From NCBI GenBank assembly GCA_017643025.1, contig JAEPOG010000001.1:124001-188000 (forward strand): 64,000 bases of DNA, in the 5' to 3' direction. Below, piece after piece: positions 8,709-17,878 of the stretch (positions within the stretch are counted from its first letter, which is position 1; every line of letters begins with the position of its first letter). This DNA is from Rhizobiaceae bacterium (GTDB lineage: Bacteria > Pseudomonadota > Alphaproteobacteria > Rhizobiales > Rhizobiaceae). The translations under genes and the position numbers were made by a program. The notes beneath the pieces are model-generated. The model did no database searches and had not been told where the DNA came from. It saw only the letters and a program-made list of their open reading frames with translations.

Positions 8709-8945
8709 ATGATGAACGGCTGGCTGGCGCTGGACCGGATGGCCTCGGCGCACGGCGACGGGCTCAACCAGGCATTCCGGGATGTGCTTCACGAGCGCGC
8801 GGTAATGGGACGACCTACCGAAAAGGTGGTTGAACTGGCGGCTGCACGCGGCGACTCTCCGCTACAGGCTGGGCCCGCCCCTGCAGTCGAAATTCACGGC
8901 GAGTTGCCTGAAAACGTTGTCCGCTTTCGGCGCAGCGCCAGATAA
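8709..8945 (+). CDS. Small uncharacterised protein in the heme/iron unit
   Basis: 78-residue protein not recognised from any named family. It starts at one of two adjacent ATGs (8709, 8712) preceded by GGAG. The composition is soluble, with an N-terminal helix (MMNGWLALDRMASAHG) and an Arg-rich end (ENVVRFRRSAR); there is no signal peptide or membrane segment. It stands between the RirA-type operator and the heme monooxygenase, 38 bases upstream of the latter, so it is probably iron-repressed with it. A role in heme handling is inferred from position alone. Confidence 0.6.
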   Translation: MMNGWLALDRMASAHGDGLNQAFRDVLHERAVMGRPTEKVVELAAARGDSPLQAGPAPAVEIHGELPENVVRFRRSAR

Positions 8946-8983
8946 CCAACCAGCCCCTTTTGCATCCCCGAGAAGGAACAGCC

Positions 8984-9259
8984 ATGTACATCGCCATGAA
9001 CCGCTTCAAAGTCGCCAAGGGTTCGGAGGAAGACTTCGAAACCATCTGGAAGAACCGCGAATCGCGGCTCGACGAGATGCAGGGATTTCGCGAATTCCAC
9101 CTGCTGCGCGGCCCTGAAAACGAAGCCGAGGGCTACACCCTCTATGCGTCGCACACGGTGTGGGAAAGCCATGCCGACTTCGTCGCGTGGACGAAATCGC
9201 AGAACTTCCGCGACGCGCACAAGAATGCCGGCAACAGGGGTTCAGCGGCGCCGACCTAA
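8984..9259 (+). CDS. hmuQ: Heme-degrading monooxygenase (IsdG/HmuQ type), C-terminus apparently lost to an in-frame stop
   Basis: 91-residue antibiotic-biosynthesis-monooxygenase fold protein, related to rhizobial HmuQ/HmuD and Brucella BhuQ, which open heme to release iron. Asn6, Trp residues at 60/69 and His79 (NFRDAHKNAG) match the IsdG-type catalytic trio. AAGGA stands just before ATG 8984. The TAA at 9257 is unusual: the same frame continues for 15 codons as LGHPQFEGFSVVEGA to a TAG at 9305, the tail expected for this family after a tyrosine. This suggests a Tyr codon became TAA. Catalytic residues are kept, so the short protein may or may not be active. Confidence 0.8.
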   Translation: MYIAMNRFKVAKGSEEDFETIWKNRESRLDEMQGFREFHLLRGPENEAEGYTLYASHTVWESHADFVAWTKSQNFRDAHKNAGNRGSAAPT

Positions 9260-9303
9260 CTCGGCCACCCGCAATTCGAAGGCTTCAGCGTCGTCGAAGG
9301 CGC

Positions 9304-12300
9304 TTAGGCCGAGGCGAGCAAGCTGGCATTGCCGCCGGCCGCTGTCGTGTCGACGCAGGTCGCGCGCTCCACGATATACGCGGCCGGGTCGATCGGATCG
9401 GTCACCAGCCTGACGATCTGCCCTTCCCGGGCCGCCAGTGCCTGCCTTGTCTTGCATAGCGTTTCGTCGTCGGCGGCGAGCGCGGCAAGGTCGAACGGCA
9501 GCTCCTTGAGCAACCCGTCACCGGGTTCGCCATCATACGCAGCGACAGGCAATTCCTTGCCAAGCAGGATACCGAGCGCGGCTGGCGCACCGGGCGCGAC
9601 CGCGACTACGGTATTGCCGGCCGCCAGCGCCTGGACCGCCTGCGCCAGCAGCGCCTCGGCGCCCTGCCCCATGCAAAGCACCGTCCCGCGCGCATGAAGC
9701 TCGAGCACGTTGGATTCGCCTGTCGGTCCCGGCAGGTCCACGGGGCCGAAATCCAGGCCGGCGACCGCCGCCATGGCCTCCGCCGCCCTGCCCCGCAGAA
9801 ATTTGCGCAATACCGGAATCCGGTCGGGTCGCTTCGCCCACCCGCTCCCGTCGGGGTCCGGCAGGGCTACGCTGTCAATCGAAGCGCCAGACTGGCCGAC
9901 CGACATCGACTCAACGCGCGCCTGCCGCGGCTTACGAAAACGCGCAAGATAGTGCGGACCGCCTGCCTTCGGTCCCGTGCCCGACAGACCCTCGCCGCCG
10001 AAGGGCTGCGCGCCGACCACCGCCCCGATCTGGTTACGGTTCACGTAGAGATTGCCGGCGTGCATGCGGTCGACAATGTGCTGGACCCGCGCGTCAATGC
10101 GCGTGTGCAGTCCGAACGTCAGGCCGTAGCCGCGCGCATTGATGGCGTCGATGACACCGTCGATGTCTTCGGAATCGAACTCCGCGACATGCAAAACCGG
10201 CCCGAAAACTTCGCGCTCCAGTTCCTCGATGCCCGAGACGCGGAACAGATGCGGCGCGACGAAACGGCCGTCTTTCGGTGCCTCCAGCTTCGCGATCAGC
10301 CGTCCCTCACCCTCCATCTGCCTGCAGTAACCGGCGATCGAAGCAAGTGCGTCATCGTCGATCAGCGGGCCGACATCGGTCGATATCCGCCAGGGATCGC
10401 CCAGCTTCAGCTCCCGCATGGCGCCGGTGAGCATCGCGATGACGCGGTCCTTCACGTCGCTCTGGACGTAGAGCATGCGCAGCGCCGAACAGCGCTGCCC
10501 GGCGCTCTGGAACGCCGAGGCAAGGATGTCTCGCACTGCCTGCTCCGGCAGTGCGGTGGAATCGACGATCATTGCGTTGAGCCCGCCGGTCTCCGCGATC
10601 AGCATCGCGTCGGGCGAAGCCGTCTCCGCCAGTTGCCGCTCGATCGCCCGCGCGGTTTCCACCGAGCCGGTGAAACAGACGCCGGCGATGCGCGGATCGG
10701 CCGTCAGCGGCTGCCCGACGGAAGGACCATCGCCCGGCAGAAGATGCAGGATTTCGGCAGGTACCCCCGCCTTGTACATGAGCTGCACCGCACGGTGTGC
10801 GATCAACGGCGTCTGCTCGGCCGGCTTGGCGATGACGGCATTGCCGGTGACCAGCGCGGCCGCTACCTGGCCAGTGAAGATCGCCAGCGGAAAATTCCAC
10901 GGCGAGATGCAGGCGATGACGCCGCGCGCCGCGCTATCCTTTTCAGCCTTCGAGGCTTCAGCGGCGTAGTAATGCAGGAAATCGACGGCCTCGCGCAGTT
11001 CTGCGATTGCATCCCCAAGCGTCTTGCCGGCTTCGCGGGTCGCCAGCGCCAGGAATTCGCCGGTGTTCGCCTCGAAGAGTTCGGCCGTTCGCCGCAGCAA
11101 CTCCGCCCGCTCCACGACCGGCGTGGCTTCCCAGCGCGGCTGGGCCGCGAGCGCGGCGGTGACCGCAGCCTCGACCTGCGCCTTCGTTGCGTTCACCACC
11201 GGGCCGACAACCTCGTCAGGCCGCGCTGGGTTGTGAACAGGCTGCGCCTTGCTCCGCCTGGCGGCAGCAGTCAGCGGCGCCGCCTGCCATCTGTACGGCG
11301 CGGCGAATGGCGCGCGCAGCGCTTCCAGCCGCTCCTGCGTCGAGGGATCGGCAATGTCGTAGCCGCGCGAATTGTCCCGCACCGGCTTGAAGACATCAGC
11401 GGGCATCGGGATCGCCGGATTGTGCGCCGGCCCCTCCATGGCAGCGGCAAACGGGTCTGCGGCAATCGCTTCCGGGCTGACGGCCTTGTCGACGATCTGG
11501 TGCACGAACGACGAATTGGCGCCGTTCTCCAGCAAGCGCCGAACAAGATAGGCGAGCAGATCCTCATGCGCCCCCACTGGCGCGTAGATGCGGCAGCGCG
11601 TGGCTTCGTGCTTGCGTACCGTCTCATGCAGCGCCTCGCCCATGCCATGCAGACGCTGGAACTCGAAGCGGCCACGTTCGCCGCCCGCCATGTGCAGGAT
11701 CGCCGCCACGGTGTGCGCGTTGTGCGTGGCGAACTGCGGGTAGATGCGGTCGGTCAGCGAAAGCAGCTTTCGGGCATTGGCGATGTAGGAGACGTCCGTG
11801 TTCACTTTGCGCGTGAACACCGGGTAACCGGGCAACCCGAGCACCTGGGCACGCTTGATCTCGGTATCCCAGTAGGCGCCCTTGACCAGCCGCACCATGA
11901 TCCTGCGGCCGAGCTTTTCGGCCAACGCGTGCAGCCAGTCGATGACGGGCGCGGCGCGCGGGCCGTAGGCCTGAACGACGACGCCGAAGCCATCCCATCC
12001 GGCCAGCGCCGGGTCCGACAGCACCGTCTCGATCACATCGAGCGACAGATCTAGCCGGTCAGCCTCCTCGGCGTCGATGTTGAGGCCCATTCGGGCATCG
12101 GCGGCGCTCTTGCACAGGGTCAACAGCCGCTCCGCCAGCACGGGAAGCATGGTTTCCCGCTGTGGCGCTTCGTAGCGCGGATGCAATGCCGACAGCTTCA
12201 CCGAAATACCGGGATTGTCGCGCGTCTCCGCGGATTTGGCCGAGCCCGCAAGCGCGGCGATCGCTTCGCTATAGGCCCGGTGATAGCGCAGCGCGTCAGC

Positions 12301-12918
12301 CTCCGTGCGCGCCGCCTCGCCCAGCATATCGAACGAGAACTGATATCCCTTGGCCTGCTGTCCGGCGCCGTTGCGCAGCGCCTCGCCTATCGTGCGGCCT
12401 AGCACGAATTGCTCGCCCAGTTCGCGCATCGCGGCACCGACGGCGTGTCGGATAACCGGCTCGCCCAGCCGGCGCACCAGCCCGCGCAACGTGCCCTCGA
12501 TACCGCTTTCGCCTTCCTCCAGCACGCGTCCGGTCAGCATCAGCGCCCAGGTGGACGCGTTGACGAAGATCGAGCCGGAATCGCCGATATGCTCCGACCA
12601 GTCGTGCGGGGCGATCTTGTCGGCGATCAGTTCGTCGACTGTCTCGGCGTCAGGCACGCGCAGCAGCGCCTCGGCGAGACACATCAGCGCCACGCCCTCT
12701 TTAGTCGAGAGCCCGTATTCGGCCAGAAAGGATTCCATCAGCTGCGGGTTGGAAGCCGACCGCACGGTGCGCACGAGGCCGGCGGCACTGCGCGAAATGG
12801 CCTCCCGCTCATCATCGGCCAACCGCGCTTGCTCGGCTAGCCGCGCGACGACCTCCGCTTCGTCGGGAAGCATTTGAGCGCGGATTTGCGCACGAAGTTG
12901 CGAGAGCCGGTCAGCCAT
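9304..12918 (-). CDS. putA: Bifunctional proline dehydrogenase / delta-1-pyrroline-5-carboxylate dehydrogenase
   Basis: 1204-residue PutA that oxidises proline to glutamate in two steps with FAD and NAD. There is no ribbon-helix-helix at the N-terminus, so it is not self-regulating. An N-terminal arm is followed by the PRODH barrel (ISVKLSALHPRYEAPQ around 243; RLVKGAYWDTEIKRAQ around 345) and the P5C dehydrogenase domain: PWNFPLAIF near 670, FTGSVETARAIER near 745, and the catalytic Cys in SAGQRCSALRMLY near 815. The remaining C-terminal portion is an ALDH-superfamily-like domain typical of long PutAs. A divergent Lrp-type gene 126 bases away is the likely regulator. Its stop overlaps the lost tail of the heme monooxygenase frame. 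Confidence 0.95.
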   Translation of the reverse strand: MADRLSQLRAQIRAQMLPDEAEVVARLAEQARLADDEREAISRSAAGLVRTVRSASNPQLMESFLAEYGLSTKEGVALMCLAEALLRVPDAETVDELIADKIAPHDWSEHIGDSGSIFVNASTWALMLTGRVLEEGESGIEGTLRGLVRRLGEPVIRHAVGAAMRELGEQFVLGRTIGEALRNGAGQQAKGYQFSFDMLGEAARTEADALRYHRAYSEAIAALAGSAKSAETRDNPGISVKLSALHPRYEAPQRETMLPVLAERLLTLCKSAADARMGLNIDAEEADRLDLSLDVIETVLSDPALAGWDGFGVVVQAYGPRAAPVIDWLHALAEKLGRRIMVRLVKGAYWDTEIKRAQVLGLPGYPVFTRKVNTDVSYIANARKLLSLTDRIYPQFATHNAHTVAAILHMAGGERGRFEFQRLHGMGEALHETVRKHEATRCRIYAPVGAHEDLLAYLVRRLLENGANSSFVHQIVDKAVSPEAIAADPFAAAMEGPAHNPAIPMPADVFKPVRDNSRGYDIADPSTQERLEALRAPFAAPYRWQAAPLTAAARRSKAQPVHNPARPDEVVGPVVNATKAQVEAAVTAALAAQPRWEATPVVERAELLRRTAELFEANTGEFLALATREAGKTLGDAIAELREAVDFLHYYAAEASKAEKDSAARGVIACISPWNFPLAIFTGQVAAALVTGNAVIAKPAEQTPLIAHRAVQLMYKAGVPAEILHLLPGDGPSVGQPLTADPRIAGVCFTGSVETARAIERQLAETASPDAMLIAETGGLNAMIVDSTALPEQAVRDILASAFQSAGQRCSALRMLYVQSDVKDRVIAMLTGAMRELKLGDPWRISTDVGPLIDDDALASIAGYCRQMEGEGRLIAKLEAPKDGRFVAPHLFRVSGIEELEREVFGPVLHVAEFDSEDIDGVIDAINARGYGLTFGLHTRIDARVQHIVDRMHAGNLYVNRNQIGAVVGAQPFGGEGLSGTGPKAGGPHYLARFRKPRQARVESMSVGQSGASIDSVALPDPDGSGWAKRPDRIPVLRKFLRGRAAEAMAAVAGLDFGPVDLPGPTGESNVLELHARGTVLCMGQGAEALLAQAVQALAAGNTVVAVAPGAPAALGILLGKELPVAAYDGEPGDGLLKELPFDLAALAADDETLCKTRQALAAREGQIVRLVTDPIDPAAYIVERATCVDTTAAGGNASLLASA

Positions 12919-13044
12919 CGAATCTCACCCGTTTGGCAAAGCGATGTGAGCGTAACACGGCATCAGCGGCCAAAGCGGTCCGAATGGATGGCCCATGAGT
13001 TCATTTCGATCTATTCTTTGGCCAAGTGAAGGATCAAACGACCT

Positions 13045-13506
13045 ATGAATGACACATCAGCAGTGCAATTGGACCGCATCGACCGGAACATTCTTACCGC
13101 GCTGGCCCGCGACGGGCGTCTATCCATGGCCGAACTCGCCAACAGGGTCGGCCTGTCCAAGACCCCTGTTCAGGCGCGCCTGCGCCGGCTTGAGCGAGAC
13201 GGCATCATTCGCGGCTACACAGCGCTGATCGACCGCGAGCGTATCGGCCTCGGCCACGTGGCTTTCGTGCAGGTCACGCTTTCCGATACGCGCTCCGCCG
13301 CGCTCGATGCGTTCAATACGGCGGTGCTGGGCATTCCGGAGGTCGAGCAGTGCCACATGATCGCGGCGAGCTTCGACTATCTCCTGAAGGTGCGCACGAC
13401 AGATATCGCCGCCTATCGCCGCGTTCTGGGCGAGCGCATCTCAGCCCTGCCCCATGTCGAGCACACCTCGACTTTCGTCGCCATGGAGACGGTTAAAGAC
13501 GGCTGA
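13045..13506 (+). CDS. putR: Lrp/AsnC family regulator, probable proline-responsive activator of putA
   Basis: 153-residue Lrp/AsnC protein. The N-terminal HTH is LDRIDRNILTALARDGRLSMAELANRVGLSKTPVQARLRRLERDGII; the C-terminal RAM domain follows (GHVAFVQVTL, VEQCHMIAASFDYLLKVRTTD). Divergent pairing with putA is the arrangement of PutR in Agrobacterium and Rhodobacter, where the regulator activates putA in response to proline. The symbol rests on context rather than on a diagnostic residue. Confidence 0.85.
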   Translation: MNDTSAVQLDRIDRNILTALARDGRLSMAELANRVGLSKTPVQARLRRLERDGIIRGYTALIDRERIGLGHVAFVQVTLSDTRSAALDAFNTAVLGIPEVEQCHMIAASFDYLLKVRTTDIAAYRRVLGERISALPHVEHTSTFVAMETVKDG

Positions 13507-13512
13507 CACCAC

Positions 13513-14742
13513 TCAATCAAGCGTCTTCAGGAAGGCGATCAGCGCCGCCCTACCGCGATCGGTGAATACCAGCGCCGGTATCTCGGACTTGCCCGCCGGC
13601 GCCTCGGGCGCGCGGCTGTAGTGGTCGATCGCCTCTTCAAGGGTGCGATACTGCCCGGCATGCATATAGGGCGGCCGGCTGGCGACACCGCGCAGCGACG
13701 GCGTCTTGTAGGCGCGTTCGAGTTCCTCGCCGCCTGGCACCATGAAGCGCAGCTCGCCGCAGTCCGCTTCCGTGCCGTCGCTGAAGGGGCCAAAGCAGTT
13801 GAACGGGTCCGAAATGACCTGCCTCACAGCCTGCGCCCGCCCCCGGTCCTCGGGCAGCCCATCGACAGCCGGCACGCCGGTGTTGTGGAAATGATCGTCC
13901 GTCAACCGGGGGCCATTGTGGCAGTTGATGCAGCCGGCCTTGCCAATGAAGAGCCGCAATCCCTCGCGCTCGAGATCGGTGAACGCCGCGCCGCCTTCCG
14001 GCTGCTTGCCGGAAGCCAGCGCCGCGACATAGCGGTCGAAGCGCGTTTCTTCCGGCAAGATGGTGCGCTCGAACGCGGCGATAGCCTTGCCGATATTGGC
14101 GAAGACGGTGTCGATCTCCTCCTGACGCTCCGGCGGGATCCTTGCCCAGGCTGCCTTGTGCGTCAGCGAACCGCGCGGCCCGGCATGCACAGGCAAGCCG
14201 GTAAGATCGGGCAGCGGTCCGAATATCCGCTCATAACGGTCCGCATAGCGCTCCGCGATCAGGTGGGCATAGAACGTCCGGGTCCCGCCATGTTCGCGCA
14301 AATCTTCCAGCGGGGTCAGCGCCTGCGCCCAAAGGCTGTCGCGCCGGCCGTCCCAGAACTGCCAGGGGCTGTAGGCCACTCCCGCAAGCGGCATGGTGCG
14401 CCGGTCGGTGGTCGCGATACCGTGGCCGCGCGGCAGTCCGTCCTGGAACTGGTTGTCGATCTGGTGGCAGGTCGCGCAGGAAACCTCGCCGTCAATGCTC
14501 ATGGCCGGATCGAAGAACAGCGTGGCGCCGAGCGCCGCCGCGGCACTGTCGTCGGCGACGCGGTTCGTCGGATCGGGCGGGACCGGCGGAAGCTCCGCAA
14601 GCGTCAGTGACTTGGCCGTCTCGATTTCGGCGTCGGTGAGCTCAGACGGATTGCAGGCGGCTACCGCACCGCAAGCCAGCATCATTGCGGCAAACAGCGC
14701 ACCTCTGGTCACCTCAAAGCACGATATTGAACGTAACCTCAT
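13513..14742 (-). CDS. Di-heme cytochrome c peroxidase / MauG-like lipoprotein
   Basis: 409-residue exported protein with two c-type heme sites: SCATCHQIDNQF (around 88) and GCINCHNGPRL (around 270). The N-terminus has a hydrophobic stretch ending LACGAVAAC, a plausible lipobox, so it may be an envelope lipoprotein. The fold is that of bacterial cytochrome c peroxidases and MauG, which reduce hydrogen peroxide or oxidise protein side chains. The start overlaps the upstream FixH-like gene by 29 bases; a GTG at 14712, right after that gene's stop, is an alternative giving a more compact signal peptide. The two proteins are likely made together. Confidence 0.87.
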   Translation of the reverse strand: MRLRSISCFEVTRGALFAAMMLACGAVAACNPSELTDAEIETAKSLTLAELPPVPPDPTNRVADDSAAAALGATLFFDPAMSIDGEVSCATCHQIDNQFQDGLPRGHGIATTDRRTMPLAGVAYSPWQFWDGRRDSLWAQALTPLEDLREHGGTRTFYAHLIAERYADRYERIFGPLPDLTGLPVHAGPRGSLTHKAAWARIPPERQEEIDTVFANIGKAIAAFERTILPEETRFDRYVAALASGKQPEGGAAFTDLEREGLRLFIGKAGCINCHNGPRLTDDHFHNTGVPAVDGLPEDRGRAQAVRQVISDPFNCFGPFSDGTEADCGELRFMVPGGEELERAYKTPSLRGVASRPPYMHAGQYRTLEEAIDHYSRAPEAPAGKSEIPALVFTDRGRAALIAFLKTLD

Positions 14743-15157
14743 CGTCGCCGGCCGGCCCGTTGATCCTCAGGTGCAGCTCCCACCATCCGCCCATGTTGAA
14801 CCGGACGCCCTCGATCCGGTAGTGGCCATCACCGATATGTGACGCCTGCGGCGCAGTCGGAAGCCCATGGCCGTGATTCGGCATGCCGCCATCGACCTGA
14901 ATTGTGGCGTCGACGATGGGCGTGCCGTCGGCGCTTTTGACCGCTGCAATCCAGCTGTGCAGAGGCCCGGTCTTCACCGGCTCCGCCTCGGATTCCAACG
15001 TGACGGTGTAGATGCCGCCAACGCTTTGCTTGCTTCGTGCCAGGTCGAGGTCCGCCGGCGGCGCATGGCGCTGCGACATGACGATCCACGCCGCCGAAAT
15101 CGTCACAAGAATCGCGCCGATGACGACATATTTGATCGGCAACACCCGCACCATCAC
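14714..15157 (-). CDS. FixH-like membrane-anchored protein
   Basis: 147 residues with one N-terminal membrane segment (YVVIGAILVTISAAWIVM, about 9-27) and an exported beta-rich FixH/YtkA-like domain. GGIYTVTLESE, DGGMPNHGHGLP and GVRFNMGGWWELHL are typical of that domain, and the MPNHGHG segment resembles a copper-site loop. The start may be the second of two adjacent Met codons. It overlaps the di-heme peroxidase gene downstream, which suggests a joint envelope redox role; FixH itself helps cbb3 oxidase assembly, but no oxidase gene is near. Confidence 0.7.
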   Translation of the reverse strand: MMVRVLPIKYVVIGAILVTISAAWIVMSQRHAPPADLDLARSKQSVGGIYTVTLESEAEPVKTGPLHSWIAAVKSADGTPIVDATIQVDGGMPNHGHGLPTAPQASHIGDGHYRIEGVRFNMGGWWELHLRINGPAGDDEVTFNIVL

Positions 15158-15276
15158 GCTCCTTCACCCCAACCGACCGCGCCGCACGGTAACCGCTTCG
15201 CATGGAGCCGCAAGCTGCAATAGGCGCGCAGGTCTTCCTGTGCTATGCGGCCCGCGCCTGAGGGGGAACATCACCG

Positions 15277-16203
15277 GTGAAAATCGGAAACGCCATCGCC
15301 GCCATCGGCGAATGCATGCTGGAATTGTCCGCAGACGGTCAAGGCGCCTGGCGGCTGGGGCACGCCGGCGACACCTTCAACACGCTATGGACGATGCGCG
15401 CCCTGCTCACCGACCGCGATGCCGATTATGTCAGCGCCTTCGGCGACGACCCGTTCTCCGAGCAGCAAATCGCCTTCCTGCGCGAGAATGGCATCGGCAC
15501 CGCAGCGAGCCCGAAGATCGCCGGAGCGCGCCCGGGTCTCTACGCCATCACCCTCGACGGAGCCGAGCGCTCCTTCACCTACTGGCGCGCGGATTCGGCG
15601 GCACGCCAGCTTGCAAGCGACCCCGCAGCACTCGAAAAAAGCCTTTCCGACCGGGCACTTGCCTATTTTTCCGGAATCACTTTGGCAATTCTGGACGACG
15701 CCTCGCGCGAGACACTTTTCGATGCACTCCGAAGTGCTCGCTCGAGGGGTACATTGGTGGCGTTCGATCCCAACCACCGCCCTCGCCTTTGGCAATCGGC
15801 GAATGCCGCCCAGGATGTAATCGGGCAGGCGCTCGCCCTATCCGACATTGCGCTGCCGACATTTCCCGACGAGCAGCAGCTGTTCGGCGATGCCTCCCCG
15901 GAACAGACCGTCGAGCGTCTTGCCCGGGCTGGCGTCGGCGAAGCTGTCGTCAAGAACGGCGAGGACGCTGCCTGCCTCTTTACCGATGGCAACATCAAAT
16001 CGGTGCCGGCTATCAGGGTTTCCGACGCCGTCGATACCACCGGCGCCGGCGATTCGTTCAATGGCGCCTATCTGGCCGCGCGCCTCCTCGGGCACGAGCC
16101 CGGAGAAGCGGCAGCCCGGGCTCATCGGACAGCCGCCGCGGTCATCCGGGTGCGCGGCGCACTGGCGCCGTTCGAGAGCCTCCGGGAAGCATTCGCGATC
16201 TAG
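15277..16203 (+). CDS. kdgK: 2-Dehydro-3-deoxygluconokinase (PfkB family)
   Basis: 308-residue ribokinase-family sugar kinase that phosphorylates 2-keto-3-deoxygluconate to KDPG for the Entner-Doudoroff route. GECMLELS at the start, GHAGDTFNTLWTMRALL near 29 (typical of KdgK), FDPNHRPRLW near 167 and the catalytic PfkB motif DTTGAGDSFNGAYLAARL near 250 are all present. The GTG start at 15277 has AGGGGGAA upstream. Its stop overlaps the convergent gabD stop by three bases. No uronate genes adjoin it. Confidence 0.9.
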   Translation: MKIGNAIAAIGECMLELSADGQGAWRLGHAGDTFNTLWTMRALLTDRDADYVSAFGDDPFSEQQIAFLRENGIGTAASPKIAGARPGLYAITLDGAERSFTYWRADSAARQLASDPAALEKSLSDRALAYFSGITLAILDDASRETLFDALRSARSRGTLVAFDPNHRPRLWQSANAAQDVIGQALALSDIALPTFPDEQQLFGDASPEQTVERLARAGVGEAVVKNGEDAACLFTDGNIKSVPAIRVSDAVDTTGAGDSFNGAYLAARLLGHEPGEAAARAHRTAAAVIRVRGALAPFESLREAFAI

Positions 16204-17657
16204 AGCCCCAGTCCGCCGATGCAGACATATTTGGTATCGAGATAGTCCTCGATGCCCTGATGCCCGCCTTCGCGGCCGAGGCCCGATTCCTTGACGCCGC
16301 CGAACGGCGCCTCCGGCGTGGTGATGATACCCTCGTTGACGCCGACCATGCCGTATTTCAGCCCCTCCATCACCCGGAAGGCGCGGCCGAGGTCACTGGT
16401 GTAGAAATAGCAGGCGAGGCCGAATTCGGTGTCGTTGGCCAGCGCCACCGCTTCCTCTTCCTTCTCGAAGCGGAAGACCGGGGCCAGCGGCCCGAAAATC
16501 TCTTCCTTCATGAACTTCATCTTCGGAGTGGCGCCAGAGATGACGGTCGGCTCGAAGAACGATCCGCCGAGCGCATGCCGGTGCCCACCGGTCACGACCT
16601 TGCCGCCATTCGCGGTCGCATCGGCGATAAACTCCTCGACCTTTTCGACCGCCTTCTCGTCGATAAGCGGCCCCTGCTGAACGCCATCCTCGGTGCCGGG
16701 CCCGACCTTCAGGTTGTTTGACGCCTTCGCCAGCTTCTCCACGAACTCGTCATGGACGCCCGCCTGCACGAAGAAGCGATTGGTGCAGACGCAGGTCTGG
16801 CCCGAATTGCGGTACTTCGCGGCAATCGCGCCTTCCACGGCCCGGTCGATATCGGCGTCGTCGAAAACCAGGAACGGCGCGTTGCCGCCGAGTTCCATGG
16901 ACACCTTCTTCACCGTCTTCGCCGCCTTCTCCATCAGCATCTTGCCGACCTCGGTGGAGCCGGTGAAGGTGATCTTCTTGATCAGCGGATTGTAACAAAG
17001 CTCGTCGCCGATCTCGCTTGCCGAACCGGTAACGACGTTGATGACCCCCTTTGGGATGCCGGCTTCCTCGGCCAGTGCGCCCCATGCCAGCCCCGAATAG
17101 GGCGTCTGCGAGGCGGGCTTGACGACACTGGTGCAGCCGGCAGCGATGGCCGGACCGATCTTGCGCGCCAGCATCGAGGACGGAAAATTCCACGGCGTGA
17201 TCGCCGCGATCGGGCCGACCGGCTCGCGGGTCACGATGACGCGCCGATCCGCCCAGGGCGAAGGAACGACGTCGCCATAGGTGCGCCGCGCCTCCTCCGC
17301 GAACCAAAGGACGTAGGCGGCAGAAAACGCGATCTCACCTTTCGATTCCGCCATCGACTTGCCCTGCTCGAGCGTCAGCAGCTCTGCCAGCGCCAGCTGG
17401 TTGTCCATGATCACGTCGTGCAGCTTGCGCAGCATTTTCGACCGCTCGTTGGCCGTCGTTTTCCTGAATGTCTGGAAAGCCTTGTGGGCGGCATCGATGG
17501 CCCGCGCCGTCTCGGCCTTGCCGGACTTCGGCACGGTTCCGAGCTTCTGCCCGTTGGCGGGATTAATCACGTCGATCGTAGCACCGGAATCGGCATCGAC
17601 CCAGGCGCCGTCGATCAGGTTCGCCTGTTTCATGAACGCGTTTGCTTTCTGCAACAT
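16200..17657 (-). CDS. gabD: NAD(P)-dependent succinate-semialdehyde dehydrogenase
   Basis: 485-residue ALDH that oxidises succinic semialdehyde to succinate, the last step of GABA and related amine breakdown. Motifs: ITPWNFPSSMLARKIGPAIAAGCT near 150, FTGSTEVGKMLMEKAAKTVKKVSMELGG near 226-254 with the general-base Glu, and the catalytic Cys in NSGQTCVCTNRF near 288. The start at 17657 is set by a strong GGAGGTG eight bases upstream; a longer reading from 17813 has no family match. Its close homologues include glutarate- and other semialdehyde dehydrogenases. Confidence 0.9.
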   Translation of the reverse strand: MLQKANAFMKQANLIDGAWVDADSGATIDVINPANGQKLGTVPKSGKAETARAIDAAHKAFQTFRKTTANERSKMLRKLHDVIMDNQLALAELLTLEQGKSMAESKGEIAFSAAYVLWFAEEARRTYGDVVPSPWADRRVIVTREPVGPIAAITPWNFPSSMLARKIGPAIAAGCTSVVKPASQTPYSGLAWGALAEEAGIPKGVINVVTGSASEIGDELCYNPLIKKITFTGSTEVGKMLMEKAAKTVKKVSMELGGNAPFLVFDDADIDRAVEGAIAAKYRNSGQTCVCTNRFFVQAGVHDEFVEKLAKASNNLKVGPGTEDGVQQGPLIDEKAVEKVEEFIADATANGGKVVTGGHRHALGGSFFEPTVISGATPKMKFMKEEIFGPLAPVFRFEKEEEAVALANDTEFGLACYFYTSDLGRAFRVMEGLKYGMVGVNEGIITTPEAPFGGVKESGLGREGGHQGIEDYLDTKYVCIGGLGL

Positions 17658-17878
17658 ATCGGGCACCTCCGCTGTGCTTCCGCCCGCCGAGCGGTGAATT
17701 GTTGTGGGATCGGGCGACGCTCTCATGGCAGCGCTGATCCGTCGCCGCTTACCTAACGCGCGGCGGTTATCGCGGCAATGGCCACCCGGCGCGTCAAGGC
17801 GACCGCCACGCAATCTGACAAAGTGTTGCTTTTAATAGGCTCTGCTGAACCTATATGCCCAAAGCCGGGAGCTTGCCG

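Noticed and set aside
9694..12054. 786-residue open frame on the plus strand
   Set aside because: Lies wholly opposite putA; Arg/His-rich translation typical of antisense frames in GC-rich coding DNA, no domain.
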